A DNA stretch of 64,000 bases, taken from positions 20,148,691 to 20,212,690 of the forward strand of contig JBBCBC010000034.1 of assembly GCA_037126765.1 (NCBI GenBank). Reading direction: 5' to 3'. Source of the stretch: Stenogyne calaminthoides. Taxonomy: Eukaryota > Streptophyta > Magnoliopsida > Lamiales > Lamiaceae. Below, piece by piece: positions 25,100 to 38,100 of the stretch (positions within the stretch are counted from its first letter, which is position 1; each line of letters opens with the position of its first letter). Both the position numbers and the translations under genes were made by a program. Under the pieces are notes generated by a model, which ran no database searches, was not told the DNA's origin, and saw only the letters and a program-made list of their open reading frames with translations.

Positions 25100-26160
25100 A
25101 TTATGTGCACGCTTGCAGGGTGATCACAAGCTTCTGTTCCTCCCCAAAGTTTGGAGACTTCACTGATAGTATTTTTTTCAAATTTGAGGCGTTCCATGAA
25201 TAGGAGAGTGGAACTCCATTCAATTCTTCCAACTCATATGCCCCATTTATTAAGAGCTCCGATACTCGGAAAGGGACCTCCCAAGCACGGCCGAACACAC
25301 CACTTGATACCCCCGTTGCTTATCTCAGGACGAGCTCGCCAATGTTGAATCTACGGATTTGGACTCTGGAATTATAAAATTTTTCCAACCTTTGTTTATA
25401 CGTAGCATTTTTGAAATCGGTCGTGAGTCATTTTTCTTCCAATAGGTCTGTGCTAAGGGCGAGTGCTTGATCGTTGGTGTGCTCGCCAAAACACATGGTC
25501 CGATGGCTCGGAATTTCAACTTCTGCTGGGATAACTGCTTTCGTACCAAACGCCAAGGCGAAAGGGGTTTTCGCAGTTGACATTCTGAAAGTAGTTCGTA
25601 TGCCCATAGGATTTCCGGGAGCTCTTCAGCCCATCCTCCCCCCTTAGAATATCAAGTTTAGCCTTGAGGGTATGCTTGATGATTTTATTGACGGCTTAAC
25701 CTTGTCCATTAGATTGGGGATAATATGGGGTAGAGTAATATTTTTTGATTCCCCAGCGAGCACAATTCTGTCGGAATTTACTTCCATAGAATTGTTTGCC
25801 ATTCTCCGTTACTAACGATTGGGGGATTCCAAAATGGAAAATGAAGTTTTTCCAAACAAAATTCCACATTCTTTGCTTGGTGGCCTTCACAATAGCTTCG
25901 GCTTCCGCCCATTTGGTGTAGTAGTCAACGGTCCACAACATATTTAACCCCCGAAGTGCTAGTGGGAAAGGGGTCGATCAAGTCGATCCCCCATTTAGCA
26001 AATGGCCATAGACTGTAAACTGAGACGAGTTCTTCTGGTGGATTATGAATAAGTGGAGCATATACTTGACAATTGTGACATGCGCGAGCATAAGCGAGTG
26101 AGTCTTTTCTAAGAGTGGGCCAATAGTATCCTTACCTGATTACCTTGTGTACTAACGCGT
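25100..26160 (-). pseudogene. Tat-1 integrase (broken)
   Basis: The zinc-binding region is at about 26060-26160 (ARACHNCQVYAP), the core at 25690-26010 (WGIDLIDPFP, then DYYTKWAEAEAI), and the C-terminal domain at 25130-25370 (RVQIRRFNIGELVL, then GAYELEELNGVPL). The second catalytic aspartate of the D-D-E triad reads Glu (VTENGKQF) and the codon for the third catalytic residue is a TAA stop at 25696-25698 (NGQG then stop). More frameshifts lie at 25380-25700. This integrase cannot have worked in this copy. Confidence 0.85.
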
Positions 26161-27190
26161 GCTCGCCGGTATGGTTTCCGCACACCCTGAGTGAATTTGA
26201 TCAAGAATTGTATGACCTTCTTCTGAAGTAACATACTTCAACAGGGGAAGAGAGAAACTTCTCTTGTACAGGTGCCCGTTTAGTATAATATAACAGGCAG
26301 CTTGTAGTTGGAGGCGAGCAGCTTGCGCTCTATTCTCTGGAAGAGAACCATTTTGTAAATAGCCTAGAATTGGAGTCATCCAAGTTTCCTGTTCGCGTGT
26401 CACCTGGGCGACCAGGTCCCTTGGCACTGCTGGCGAGCAGGTTGTGACGACTACAACGTCAGTTGTGTTTGACACACCTTCAACGGTCGCCAATCGTGCT
26501 AATGCATCCGCAAATGAATTTCCAACCCAGAGGAGCGGCTCAATGTATACTTGGTCAAACTGCTCGAGTAGTACCTTAGCCAACTGTTGGTATTGAACCA
26601 TTTGCTCGCCTCGGGCTTCGTATTCACCTCTAACCTGGTATACGATTAGCTGTGAGTCACTATAAATCAGTAACCGTTGAATTCCCATTGTCATGGCCAT
26701 ATGAAGACTGCCGATGAGGGCTTCATATTCTGCTTCATTATTTATAGCTGGGAAATCGAAATGGATGGCCGTAGTGAAGGTTTGCCGGGTTGGGCTGATG
26801 AGAACCACACCCGCTCTGGCCCTTGTGCTCGTAGACGAACCATCGACATACATGTGCAATGGTTGATTTATTCCATGTTTGATCGGTTGTGGGTATGTCA
26901 ATTCGACCATGAAATCGGCCATTGCTTGGCCTTTGATTGCCGTCCGTGGGGCGTACGTAATGTCGAAATGGCCTAATTCTACCACCCATTTGAGCAACCT
27001 TCCTGCTGTGTCCGGTCTGTGGAGGACTTGTCGTAGCGGAAAAGTGGTGAGTACCTCGACTGAATGATCGAAGAAATACGATCGCAGCTTGCGCACGCTC
27101 ATGATGAGAGCATATGCCAATTTTTCTAGTGGAGGGTAGCAAAGTTCTGCGTCCTTGAGTACTTGACTTACATAGTAGATGGGCAGATGT
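26152..27190 (-). pseudogene. Tat-1 RNase H plus second RNase H domain
   Basis: An open frame of 322 codons (27120 to 26152) continues from sequence up to 27190. The end of the classical RNase H/connection domain is at 26900-27120 (LLKWVVELGHFDITY, MADFMVEL), followed by a second RNase H at about 26480-26860 (MYVDGSSTSTRAGVVL style; NNEAEYEALI; YSDSQLIVYQV; FADALARLATV). The D-E-D residues of the second domain are visible. A frameshift near 26190 leads into the integrase zinc region. The upstream part of the RNase H is at 36084-36360, across the Copia-3 insertion. Confidence 0.85.
27186..27190 (+). repeat. Target site duplication of Copia-3 (GATGT), left
   Basis: GATGT precedes TGTTGGAAAATAG and recurs at 36079-36083 after CACTAACA. 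Tat-1 coding sequence continues on both sides. Confidence 0.95.
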
Positions 27191-28755
27191 TGTTGGAAAA
27201 TAGAGGCACGTAAACACGTAATACATGTGCAGCGGAAATAAACAGTTCACCAACAACGAACATATAATTGCATAAACGATTACAATGATCATAACGAGAA
27301 ATCTTACAGTAACTCGAGAGCAGATTTCTCTACTATGGTATCCACGTAATCCCCAATCACGGATTTGCACGGATTTGCCAGCGTTTAATCTCGAGACAAA
27401 TTTGCTAGGAAAATTCAAACTCTAGATTTTATGGAGAAAATAAGAAGTCATCCTTTTTGTGAATCCCAATAGCTTGTATATATAGGGAGGCTTAGCTTAT
27501 TTCCCAAGCTAGCCCAATTAGGGAAATAAAATCCCTAATCTTGAATTAAATTAATTCCCTAAATATAAATCTCTACAGATTTAAATGCCTTATATGAAAA
27601 TCTCTACGATTTATTTCCATATACATTAAATCCTACAATTATATTCCAAATATAATTATTGGGAATTCTTATTTAATTAAATTCATTTTAATTAAATATT
27701 AATAATAATTAATTCTAAATTAATCTATTATTAATTACTTCTCCATAAATTAAATATTAAATCCAATTTAACATTTAATCAACCAACTATAATCCGTACA
27801 AGGGAACTACTTTTTGTGTGACCCATAGACCCTCATATACCGAGCGATTAGTCAAACTAACGGTCTTAATTGAACCCTAGACAATAAATCAGACATTCTC
27901 AATATATGAGGTACGTTGCGAGAAACGTGCAACTACCTGTAACTGAAACATGGGCTATTATGATTTCCTCCTTTCATTCATGAATACTCGATTAAGTCTT
28001 GAACATGATGAAGTGTCTATTCAAATAACTTAATCATATTATATTTAATCACTAATTGATCCTGTATGTCACACTTAGCCACAAAGTTTAAGTTGACGTG
28101 CATCGGCCGATGACTTTGATCCAATTATGATGAGAAGATGAGTATTCTCTCTAAATCCACATTGAGAAATGAATCTTATTCTTGGCTCAACTACCACGCA
28201 CATTCACTTCCTGATGAACCCAATCCAAGCCATATCTACCCATAGACGGGTGCAAGCATCGGTCATGGTCAAAGTTCATCATCCCACACATGTCGTGCGT
28301 AATGACCTCAAGTCAAAGGAGTATCGCATTGCTCCCACTAACCGAGACACCCGTAGACACATATAGTGGAAATACATCAAACGGTTTCTCGGATGGGTAT
28401 ACCAATACCCTCTAAGGTATTTGTGCATCCATCATGACATACCTAGTATCTCGTAGTAAGAGTATGATGCAGATCACACATCAATCTCCATTGCATCATC
28501 AATACCCCATTCTTGATGATCCTTGATCGGGGCTATTTGAGAATCATGCTTAAGTCATCTGAGTTCTCACAACCTCAATGACAGCAATGACTCATGGGAA
28601 CACTTCTATGAATAAATGCACACAATCAAACATAATATTCAAACAAGTGTATTGCCATACATTAATATTAAATGAACTATAATATTAAATCAAACTGAAT
28701 ATCATCGAGTATTATGTCCTTACAATAGATTGTCTCTAGGACACTAACACTAACA
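27191..28755 (-). repeat. 3' LTR of Copia-3
   Basis: On plus it reads TGTTGGAAAATAGAGG...ACACTAACA; 1565 bp. The minus-oriented TATA-like box TATATATA is at 27477-27484. It is followed by ATCTCCCACTT (28756-28766), the complement of the polypurine tract. Confidence 0.93.
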
Positions 28756-30240
28756 ATCTCCCACTTGGACTAGAGTCAATCACCTACATGTCTAACCCCT
28801 AGACCATCAAATGTCTAGTGTGTACATGAACACTCAGTGTTTTGGTGAAATGATCTTCCAAATTAAATATGCGGGAATACATTTTAATTCCGTTTCTCCT
28901 ATCCTTATGATCCCTTGGATCAAATGATAAGTCTGGGTACATGTTTGTTTCTGTTTGCTGATCTCGGTTCATTTGCTTGCGCATTCGCACAAACGTTGTC
29001 TTAATACAACTTTATTAGACAACTGGCACTCGGAACTACCCCTAGTTCACTTAAGAACTATAAAATCCAGACAGCCTCCTTGAGGCTTCTGATACAGCAA
29101 TGTACTCGACTTCGGTTGTTGAATCTGCGGTTGTTTTGCTTGGAACTATTCCAACTGACCGCCTCATTATTGAGAGTGAAACGTAACCTGACTGTGATTT
29201 GTAATCATCACAGTCAGATTAGAAACTTGTGTCAGCTTAACCAGTCACTACTAGTTCTAACTGTCCACCATAGACAAGGAAACATTCTTTAGTTCATCTA
29301 AGATACTTCAAAATGGTCTTGATAGCAATCCAGTGAGACTCACCCGGATTCTGTTGGTATCTATCATTGATGTTGATAGCGTAGGCCACGTTTGGCCTAG
29401 TGCAAGTCATGGCGTACATGATTGACCCAATTGCTTATGCATATGGGACATCTTTCATGTGCTTGATATTAGCTTCAACAGAAGAACATTCCTTCTTTGA
29501 TAGCTTTATTCCATGATTTGCCAATAGAGATCCTCTCCTAGAGTTCTCCATCTCAAAACGCTTCAACACCTTGTCTACATAGGTGGATTGTGACAACCCC
29601 AACATCCTCTTGGATATATTCCTATGTGGATCTTGATCCCTAAGATGTAGCAGACTTCACCAAGATCCTTCATCATGAAGGTCTTTGACAACAAATCTGT
29701 AACGGACTACATTAACGGGATGTTGTTTCCCAAAATCAATATGTCATTGACATACATGATTATGAAAACAATATTCTTCCCGTTGCGTACAATAAACGCA
29801 GGGATCTTCCGGATTTCTGATGAAGGCAAAAGACTTGATAGCTTCATCAAATTGGATGTTCCAACTCCTAGAAGCTTGCTTCAATCCATAGATGGACCTC
29901 TTCAGCTTGCATATTAGATTAGAATTTGGCTTAGATGTAAAACCTTCCGGTTGAGTCATAAACACTTCCTTATCAATGTTTCCATTGAGGAAAGTTGTTT
30001 TGATATCCATCTGCCAAATCTCATAATCATAGTGTGCTGCTATCGCAAGTAAAATTCGAATGGACTTGATCTTTGCAACTGGTGAGAAGGTCTCATCATA
30101 GTCAGTGCCTTCGCGTTGACTATTACCCTTCGCCACCAACCTAGCTTTGTAGGTTTGTACTTTGCCATTTGCAAATGGGTCTAACCCCTTTAGGCAACTC
30201 AACCAAGTCCCATACTTGATTGGTGTACATCGAGTCCATC
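28756..30240 (-). pseudogene. Copia-3 reverse transcriptase-RNase H (broken)
   Basis: Reverse transcriptase N-terminal half is open at 29744-30202 (TYKARLVAKGNSQREGTDYDETF, QMDIKTTFLNGNIDKEVFM, KLKRSIYGLKQASRSW). The YVDD-equivalent region is near 29740-29760 and RNase H remnants reach 28790. From 29740 leftwards the frame is broken many times. Confidence 0.8.
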
Positions 30241-31460
30241 TCGAATTTCATGGCTTAATGCGACTTCCCTGAATCAATATCTAATATTGCTTCAGAGTAA
30301 GTATTAGGATTGTCCTTATCCGGTATGTCCACATTAATGAGTTCCTCCAAGAGGTAACCGTATCTAATGGGCGGATTAAGATTACTAATTGACTTACGGA
30401 GCTGTGGTTGTGCAGGCTGTATATTCTGATCGTGAAAATTTTGTGGTGCATCAATTTAATCAATGTCCGGAGAGTCCTCAAGAGCTACACTTTCAGATGC
30501 CTCTTGGGCGGGAGCTTGAACTATGTTGTTCTCATTCAGCCCACTTGGAGGTTCTTGCACAGGCAAGCCAACTCCAATTACGCTCCCACTGGCTGAAAGA
30601 CGATCACCTAGTGAAAGACTCCCACCATGAAAGTTGATGAATGCTCCCACTGATTCCTTGTCATGTTGATTTGACAAGATGTCAGTCTCTTTGTTAATTT
30701 TTGGCTCTTGAATTTCTTCAAGTTCTATCAGCTTACGACCTTGTTCCAAAAACACATAGTCTTCTTCGAGGAACTTGGTCTGCCTAAAAACAATCACTGA
30801 TTATTTCTCAGGTAGATAGAAGTAATATCCTCTAGTTTCCTTAGGATATCCCACAAAGTAATCATTTCCACCTTTGGATTCCAACTTGTCGGTAAGCACC
30901 CTTTCCACAATCACGGGGCAACCCCATGTCTGATATGTGTAAAAGTTGGCTTCTGGCCACACCATAGTTCATATGGTATATGCTCAATCGATTTAGATGG
31001 AATCCTATTCAGAATTTAGATTGAGGTTTGTAATGCGTATCCCCATAAGAATGTCAGAAGAGAGAAAAAGCTCATCATGGACCTCACCATGTCTAACAGG
31101 GTTCGATTTCTCCTCTAGAACACACCGTTTATCTGAGGTGTTCCGGGAGGAGTCCATTACGACTGGATTCCATGTAACTTCAAGTAATCAGTGAATTCAT
31201 GACTAAGGTATTCACCTCCTTGATCTGATCGAAGAGTCTTGATATTCTTACCAATTTGCTTCTCTACTTCAGCCTTAAACTCTTTGAATTTCTCAAAAGA
31301 TTCGAATTTGTGTTTGATAAGATACACGTATCCATATCTTGAGAAATCATCAGTAAAAGTGATGAAGTATCCGAAGTGACCCCTAGCTAGAGTGGACAAC
31401 GGTCCACAAACATAGTTGTAGATCAACTCTAGAACTTCTTTGACATGCACCCCTTTCCCT
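30241..31460 (-). pseudogene. Copia-3 integrase (broken)
   Basis: Integrase core is open at 31157-31450: ELIYNYVCGPLS (catalytic D replaced by N), FTDDFSRYGYVYLIKHKFES, and LRSDQGGEYLSHEF (second D intact). The C-terminal region at 30241-31156 is degraded; a proline/serine-rich stretch is open at 30456-30797. Confidence 0.8.
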
Positions 31461-32620
31461 AGAAAAGGGTATGTTGATCATCTTGCCCATGAGATAAGAT
31501 TTACAATCTCCATAAGACTCATAGTCGAATGGGGTTAAGTAGTCTAACTTTCTTAACCTTGCAATTCTTTTTTTCGTTTACATGATCAAGTTCCACAATG
31601 CCATAAGTAAGTCGGGTTTTCATGACTACTAAGTTTGAGTCTTTTACTTTGTATTTTAAGAACATCATATCCACAATGCAACAAATATATGTTGCGAGTA
31701 ATAGAAAGAACTAGATGACAATCATTAAGTTCTAATCTAATACCAAAAGGGTAAGTCTAACACATAAGTCCCCACACGTTCAGGAGCAACTCTTGCTCCG
31801 TTCCCACATTAGTGCAAATGTGAGGGCCAAATTCGGTATCGAATACCAAGTAGTTATCGCTATTAGTGGACATGTTAATCTTAATAACAAACATACATGT
31901 TCTAGTGCTAGAAGCACCTAGTGCCTTCTTTCCAGCAACCAAAACCTCACAGTCCTTCTTCCGGTGCCCTCTTCTACTTACAGTAGAGGCACACATCTTT
32001 GTTTGCCCTCTCCTTCTTTTGAACACCATCTTAGTGATAGTGAGCTCAAAAGTCTTGAGCACGTTGTGAAATTCAGGCATGGTCGCATCTGTCTTATTCA
32101 TATTGTTGTTCACAATGAAGCTAAAATATGAACTCGGAAGCGACTGGAGGATAGCATAAATGAAAACGTTGGTCTTTTAGCTCAAAGCCTAAATTACCAA
32201 GTTTCTCAATTAGGCCTATCGTCATCAGCACATGAGGTGAAATCTTCCCTTCTTTGGCTAACTGACATCTGAACAGATCTCTCATCACTTCATAAATCTC
32301 ATAACGAGATTCAGAATCAAAGAGATCCTTCAGATGCTTGAGCATTTAGAAGGGATCCATTTTCTCATGTTGCCTATGTATGTTGGGAGTCATGCCGAGC
32401 AACATCACACACTGAGCCTGGAAAACATCCTTTTGATGCTTCTTCTGAGCTGCTACTCAAACGTGGCTACCTCAGAGTACCAGCTGCAAGGGTAACCGGG
32501 ATAGACGTGTCCAACATGTACTCAATCTCATCTTGCCTTAGCACCAAACACATGTTTCGGTGCCAGTCCAGAAAATTTTGGCCTAGCCAATTTCGTTTGT
32601 TTCCAAAACACATCTCAATA
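31461..32620 (-). pseudogene. Copia-3 gag and protease (broken)
   Basis: Gag pieces at 32121-32600 and 31940-32113. The zinc knuckle keeps only its RRGHRKKDC end. The protease active site region at about 31835-31855 reads VFDTEFGPHICTN, with the glycine of D-T-G replaced. The gag start codon is not certain; the N-terminal part (about 32480-32600) resembles the NWLGQNFLDWHRNM-type start of copia gags. Confidence 0.65.
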
Positions 32621-34481
32621 ACAGTTATACATTTCAACCAACCAAGAGAAATAAAATAAAATGTGAATTAAAACACATAATTCTTATTATCAATATTCAG
32701 CAATCAAAATAAACATGGCCTTTCTTTTGTGTTCATTTTGTCTCCATTATTTTCACATACTTAACGACCTCATCGGAAAAGTACGAATTTATATCAAATA
32801 TAAATTATAATGGACTAGGATCCACATTACTACTATCATAATCCCAGCGAGGGCTGATCATTACAATAGCATAACTGGTAGGTCTCCAAACCAATTACAA
32901 AACTGCAATTCCTAGTTAGTCGAACCTAGTTCAACTGATGTCCCTTACCCTTTGTTCCCCGCGAGGGCTAGAAAAACAAAGTTAAGTTGGTCTACAACCA
33001 TCAAGCGACGACATTACATGTCCCTATAAAAGTCCGGTTAGATGTAGATCCGAGCAAAAGATGAGTGTCTTTAAGTACTCATTGGAACGAAATCTCTGGT
33101 TTACTTTTAATTTTGATGGAAGACATCTTATCAAATTAATGAGAAAACTATATTTTAGTGAGGAATATTTTAAAGGCGGTGTATTAATTGCTTAATTGAG
33201 ATCCAACATGATGTCTAAGTCATATTTGAGCAATTACGGGTGCCGCCTACCCAAACATGACATATGCGAACTTACAAATATTTAGGCGCCGTCTACCCAA
33301 ACATTTAACACAGTCCGACAAATATTGGGCGCTGCCTACCCAAACAGTTATAACGCGGACTGTAAAACGGGTTAACTAATTTAAAATGATTAAACAAGTT
33401 AACAATGAGTTTTAATAAATCCTTTTAAAAATGAGCTTTAAGTCCAATTAAAGTTTCAGTTTTAAGATTATTAAAATACAATTAATCCAATTAATTGTTT
33501 ATTGGTCCAACCAATTTTAATTTCAAAAGTACAAATAAAATTCTAAAATTTAAGTTTTAATTTCATTTGTTTTCGGGGGCTCAGGTGCAAATTTCAAAAT
33601 TTGCACGGGAGGGCCTGTCTCAAATCAAATTTGCAAAACAACCCTCCTACATCATCACCCTCCAATCGAATCCAATCCAAAAAATTTCAAACACCCAATT
33701 CGACCAAAATTACAGAATCCAATTTCATCATAATTAATCAAATTAATCAACCCATTATTCTCGAAATAGGAACCCAAAATTTAGATTCGTCATTCAGAGA
33801 AAAACAACGGGTTCGACGAAATCGGCATCAGCGACGCGGCGGGACGCACCATAAAGCCTACGCGAGCTGCCAGCATCACCTCCAGCGTGCAGGCAGCTTG
33901 TCGTTGACAACGAGCTGGTGGAAGGGGGTCGCGCGGAGCCGCACCCCCTTGAGTGAAACCTGGTTCAAAACCATATCTCAAAATCGACGGGGAAGAGAAA
34001 TCGAGACGGCGGCGCATCGCCACTGACTCTTCCCAAATCCGGCGACACGCCGCCTTGAATCACGTCGAGATGGGCACACCGGCCAAGTCCCGAGTGACAA
34101 CAAGCGACGAGAGTCGAAATCGGAGAGAATCGGTGGTGAACCACCAAGAATCGAGGCGGAGGCGTTCGTCTCCAAGACGGATCGCGTCGAAGACGACGGT
34201 GGAGGCGCGAATCGGACCGCGGTGCCTAGCACCGGCCTTCAGCGACGCGGCATAGCACCGCCGGTCGAGAACGTCTTGAATAGCAGGTGGGGACGGCGAA
34301 TCCCCATCGAGGGGTAACCCTAGGAATCGGTGGGGATGAACAAAACAAACAATCGAGCGCAACAATGAAACAAAAGGGGTGCGGTATCAAATACCGTGCC
34401 CCAACAATTTAAAAAAAATCTTTTTAATTAAAATAAGTTTTTAATGCAATTATAAACAAGAGCCTGGAGCTCTGATACCAC
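32621..34481 (-). other. Copia-3 leader, with a GC-rich island
   Basis: About 1.85 kb between gag and the 5' LTR. 33230-33360 carries three near-copies of a short block around GCCGCCTACCCAAACA. 33780-34330 is GC-rich and opens frames on both strands with no recognisable family; it is in the same relative place as the GC-rich island of Copia-1 (21340-21700). The primer site is at 34469-34480. Confidence 0.7.
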
Positions 34482-36078
34482 TGTTGGAAAATAGAGGCAA
34501 GTAAACAAGTAATACATGCGCGCGGAAATAAACAGTTCACCAACAACGAACATATAATTGCATAAACGATTACAATAATCATAACGAGAAATCTTACAAT
34601 AACTCGAGAGCAGATTTCTCTACTATGGTATCCACGTAATCCTCAATCACGGATTTACTCGGATATACCAGCGTTGAATCCCGAGACGAATTTGCTAGGA
34701 AAGTCCAAACTCTATATTTTATGGACAAAATATGAAGTCGTCTTTTTTGTGAATCCCAATAGCTTGTATATATAGGGAGGCTTATTTCCCAAGCTAGCCC
34801 AATTAAGGAAATAAAATCCCTAATCTTGAATTAAATTAATTCCTTTTAATTTAATTCCCTAAATATAAATCTCTACGGATTTAAATGCTTTATATGAAAA
34901 TCTCTACGATTTATTTTCATATACATTAAATCCTACAATTATATTCCAAATATAATTATTGAGAATTCTTATTTAATTAAATCCAATTTAATTATATATT
35001 AATAATATTAATTTCAAATTAATCTATTATTAATTACTTCTCCATAAATTAAATATTAAATCCAATTTAACATTTAATCAACCAACTATAATCCGTAAAA
35101 GGGAACTACTTGTTGTGTGACCCATAGGCCCTCATATACCGAGCGATTAGTCAAGCTAACGGTCTTAATTGAACCCTAGACAATAAATCAGACATTCTCA
35201 ATATATGAGGTACGTTGCGAGAAACGTGCAACTACCTGTAACTGAAATATGGGCTATTACAATTTCCTCCTTTCATTCACGAATACTCGATTAAGTCTTG
35301 AACATGATGAAGTGTCTATCCAAATAACTTAATCATATTATCTCTAATCACTAATGGATCATGTATGTCACACTTAGCCACAAAGTCTAAGTTGACGTGC
35401 ATCGGCCGATGACTTTGATCCAATTATGATGAGAAGATGAGTATTCTCTCTAAATCCACATTGAGGAATGCTTCCTATTCTTGGCTCAACTACCACGCAC
35501 ATGCACTTTGTGATGAACCCAATCCAAGTCATATCTTCCCATAGACGGGTGCAAGTGTCGATCATGTTCAAAGTTCATCATCCCACACATGTCGTGCGTA
35601 TTGACCTCAAGTCAAAGGAGTATCGCATCGCTCCCACTAACTGAGACACCCATAGACACATATAGTGGAAATACATCAAATGGTTTCTCGGATGGGTATA
35701 CCAATACCCTCTAAGGTATTTGTGCATCCATCATGAGATACCTAGTATCTCGTAGTAAGTGAGATCTTACTACACTCTCTAAGAGTATGATGCAGATCGC
35801 ACACCAATCTCCATTGCATCATCAATATCCCATTCTTGATGATCCTTGATCGGGGTTATTTGAGAATCATGCTTAAGTCATTTGAGTTCTCACAACCTCA
35901 ATGATAACAATGACTCATGGGAACACTTGTATGAATAAATGTAAACAATCAAACATAATATTCAAACAAGTGTATTGCCTTACATTAATATTAAATGAAC
36001 TATAATATTAAATCAAACTGAATATCATTAAGTATTATGTCCTTACAATAGATTGTCTCTAGGACACTAACACTAACA
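34482..36078 (-). repeat. 5' LTR of Copia-3
   Basis: 1597 bp; TGTTGGAAAATAG...CACTAACA on plus; followed by the GATGT duplication at 36079-36083 and then Tat-1 reverse transcriptase/RNase H sequence. Confidence 0.93.
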
Positions 36079-36083
36079 GATGT

Positions 36084-37200
36084 GTGGTACCTTATGCCCA
36101 GACGAGTACATCGCTGATTGCGTGTTCAGATGCGGCTAGGTACAGAAAAAGTTGCTCGCCCAGAATTGGTTTGGAGAGGATTTGTGTGTCCGCCAAGTAG
36201 CGTTTTAAGGATTCAAATGCACTCTGGCCGTGTTCTGTCCACTGAAACTTCCCTTTCTTTAATGCATCAAAGAAAGGCTTAGATTTGTCCCCGGTTCGAG
36301 ATACGAAATGGTTTACGGATGCCAGACACCCTGTTAGTTTCTGGACTTCCTTCACGTTTTTGGGGGCTTACATGTCGAGCATGGCTTGAATCTTCGAAGG
36401 ATTTGCATTATTTCGGGTTCAACTTCATGTTGAACGTTCGGAGAATCTCAAAGGTTTGTATTAAATGGTCAAGATGATCTTCTTTGTGCTCGATTTTGAC
36501 CACGATGTCGTCAATGTATACTTCGATGGTCCGCCCGATGTGCTCGTCGAACATTTTGTTCACCAATCTTTGATATGTTGATCCAGCATTTTTTAATCCA
36601 AATGGCATACGTTTCCAGCAATACATGTTTTTTTCATTGCAGAACGATGTGCTCTCTTGATCGTCTGGATGCATGGGAATTTGATGATAGCCAGCAAATG
36701 CATCTATAAATGTCATGAGTTCATGTCCCGCCGTATTATCAACCAAATAGTCGATATGTGGTACTGGGAAGTTGTCTTTGGGGCATGCTTTATTCAGATC
36801 CGTGAAATCGATTCATAACCTCCAGGTTCCATTTGGTTTCTGGACGAGCACAGGGTTTGAGAGCCATTTTGGGCACTTGACTTCTCGAATGAGTTTATTA
36901 TCGAGCAACTTTTTAACTTTGATATCTAACGCGGCATATTTTTTCGGGCCAAATTTCCTGCATTTTTGGATTATTGGGGTTCGAGTTGGGTCGATATTGA
37001 GGTGATGACACGCATGTTTAGAATCGATGTCGACCATGTCCTCATGGGACCAAGCGAACACATCCAGGTTAGCTCGTAAGTGTGCAATCATTTCCGTTCG
37101 GAGAGGTTCTGGAAGTTCTGAACCGATGAAAATTTCTAGATCCGGTCTGGTCGAATCGGCCATGACGGATTCCAATTGTTCTACAGGCTTTGCTCTTCTC
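36084..37200 (-). pseudogene. Tat-1 reverse transcriptase (broken)
   Basis: N-terminal part at 36813-37175 (LRANLDVFAWSHEDM, then WLSNPVLVQKPNGTWRL), central part 36408-36800 (TDLNKACPKDNFPVPHIDYL, MTFIDAFAGYHQIPM, MPFGLKNAGSTYQRLV, and the YIDDIVVK active site near 36510), then the RNase H start at 36092-36355. One in-frame TGA interrupts the segment just after WRL (near 36811), and a shift lies near 36370-36405. It converts RNA to DNA in the family. The gene continues at 27190 beyond Copia-3. Confidence 0.88.
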
Positions 37201-38100
37201 TTCTTTTACTTCCATCGGGGATCAACGGCCAACCCCCGTTGATTGCATTCAACTTCCATAGGGTCGAAACCTAAATGAGGTTCCAAATCTGGTAATTCAT
37301 GATCAAGTTTCCCGTCAGGTTGATCTATATTCATGGGATCGGGAACTTGCTTAGTCACCTCGGGCACTATGTTCACCTTTGATGATGTGTTTGCTTGGGG
37401 CGTTGTGTTCGTTTTGACTTCGGGTTGACTTGATTCTCCGATTTCCCAAACTCGTTCTATCATGCTAACGACATCTTATGTTTTGGGTGCACATGATAGT
37501 GATTTTCTCTAGTCGCCCTTTAAGCTGCCCATTCCCTCGAGAGTTGGAAACTTTACACAATAGTAGTAAGTTGAACAGGCTGCTTTAAATTCTTGGATGA
37601 ACGGGCGGCCTAAAAACCCGTTATAAGTTGACGGAGCATCGACGATTACAAAGTCTAGCATTCTAGTTCGTCAGATCTCCGGATTTATAGTTGACTCTAA
37701 CTCAACTCCTAGTCTGATCAAACCATAGGGCCGGGTTATAGATTCGTCGAAACCCATTATGGTATGATCGCATGGTTCGATGTACATACTTAAGTACCCC
37801 ACTTGCTTCTCCATTTGATAAAAAGTATTAACGAACAGAATGTTCGCATACGCCCCGGTGTCTACCAGGAGGCGGTGTACCTTTAGACCAAGAAGTCAGG
37901 CACTGATAGTTAGAGAGTCATTGTGGGGGGTGATAATGTCATCGAGGTCATCCTCTGAGAACATGATTTGGTGAGAAAGTTGCGTGTCGGCTGATGTGCT
38001 TGCCACATTCACCTGGTGGATGCTTTGCATGGCGCGCATCTCCATTTTCTTGCGTCTGTTTGATAGAGTTGGTGCCTGATAGCACCCCCCCCACTAGTCC
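37201..38100 (-). pseudogene. Tat-1 protease and linker (broken)
   Basis: The aspartic protease active site HRLLVDTGAYANILF is at about 37838-37880, and the conserved APSTYNGFLGRPFIQEFKA stretch is at about 37575-37650. An 85-codon proline/glutamate-rich linker (37206-37463) leads to the reverse transcriptase. A frame stop lies near 37515. The D-T-G triad is intact. Confidence 0.8.

Larger units (their letters stand above)
27191..36078 (-). mobile_element. Copia-3, full-length Ty1/copia retrotransposon
   Basis: 8888 bp between GATGT duplications. LTRs are 27191-28755 and 34482-36078, very similar to each other apart from small indels (for example about 24 extra bases at 35760-35785 in the right LTR). 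Primer site GCTCTGATACCA (plus strand) at 34469-34480; polypurine tract just right of 28755. Minus-strand gag, integrase, reverse transcriptase and RNase H pieces lie between, all degraded. Its LTRs are unrelated to those of the A and B families. Confidence 0.93.

Noticed and set aside
33601..34365. Open frames on both strands in GC-rich DNA
   Set aside because: Non-coding leader of Copia-3; frames on opposite strands are explained by base composition.
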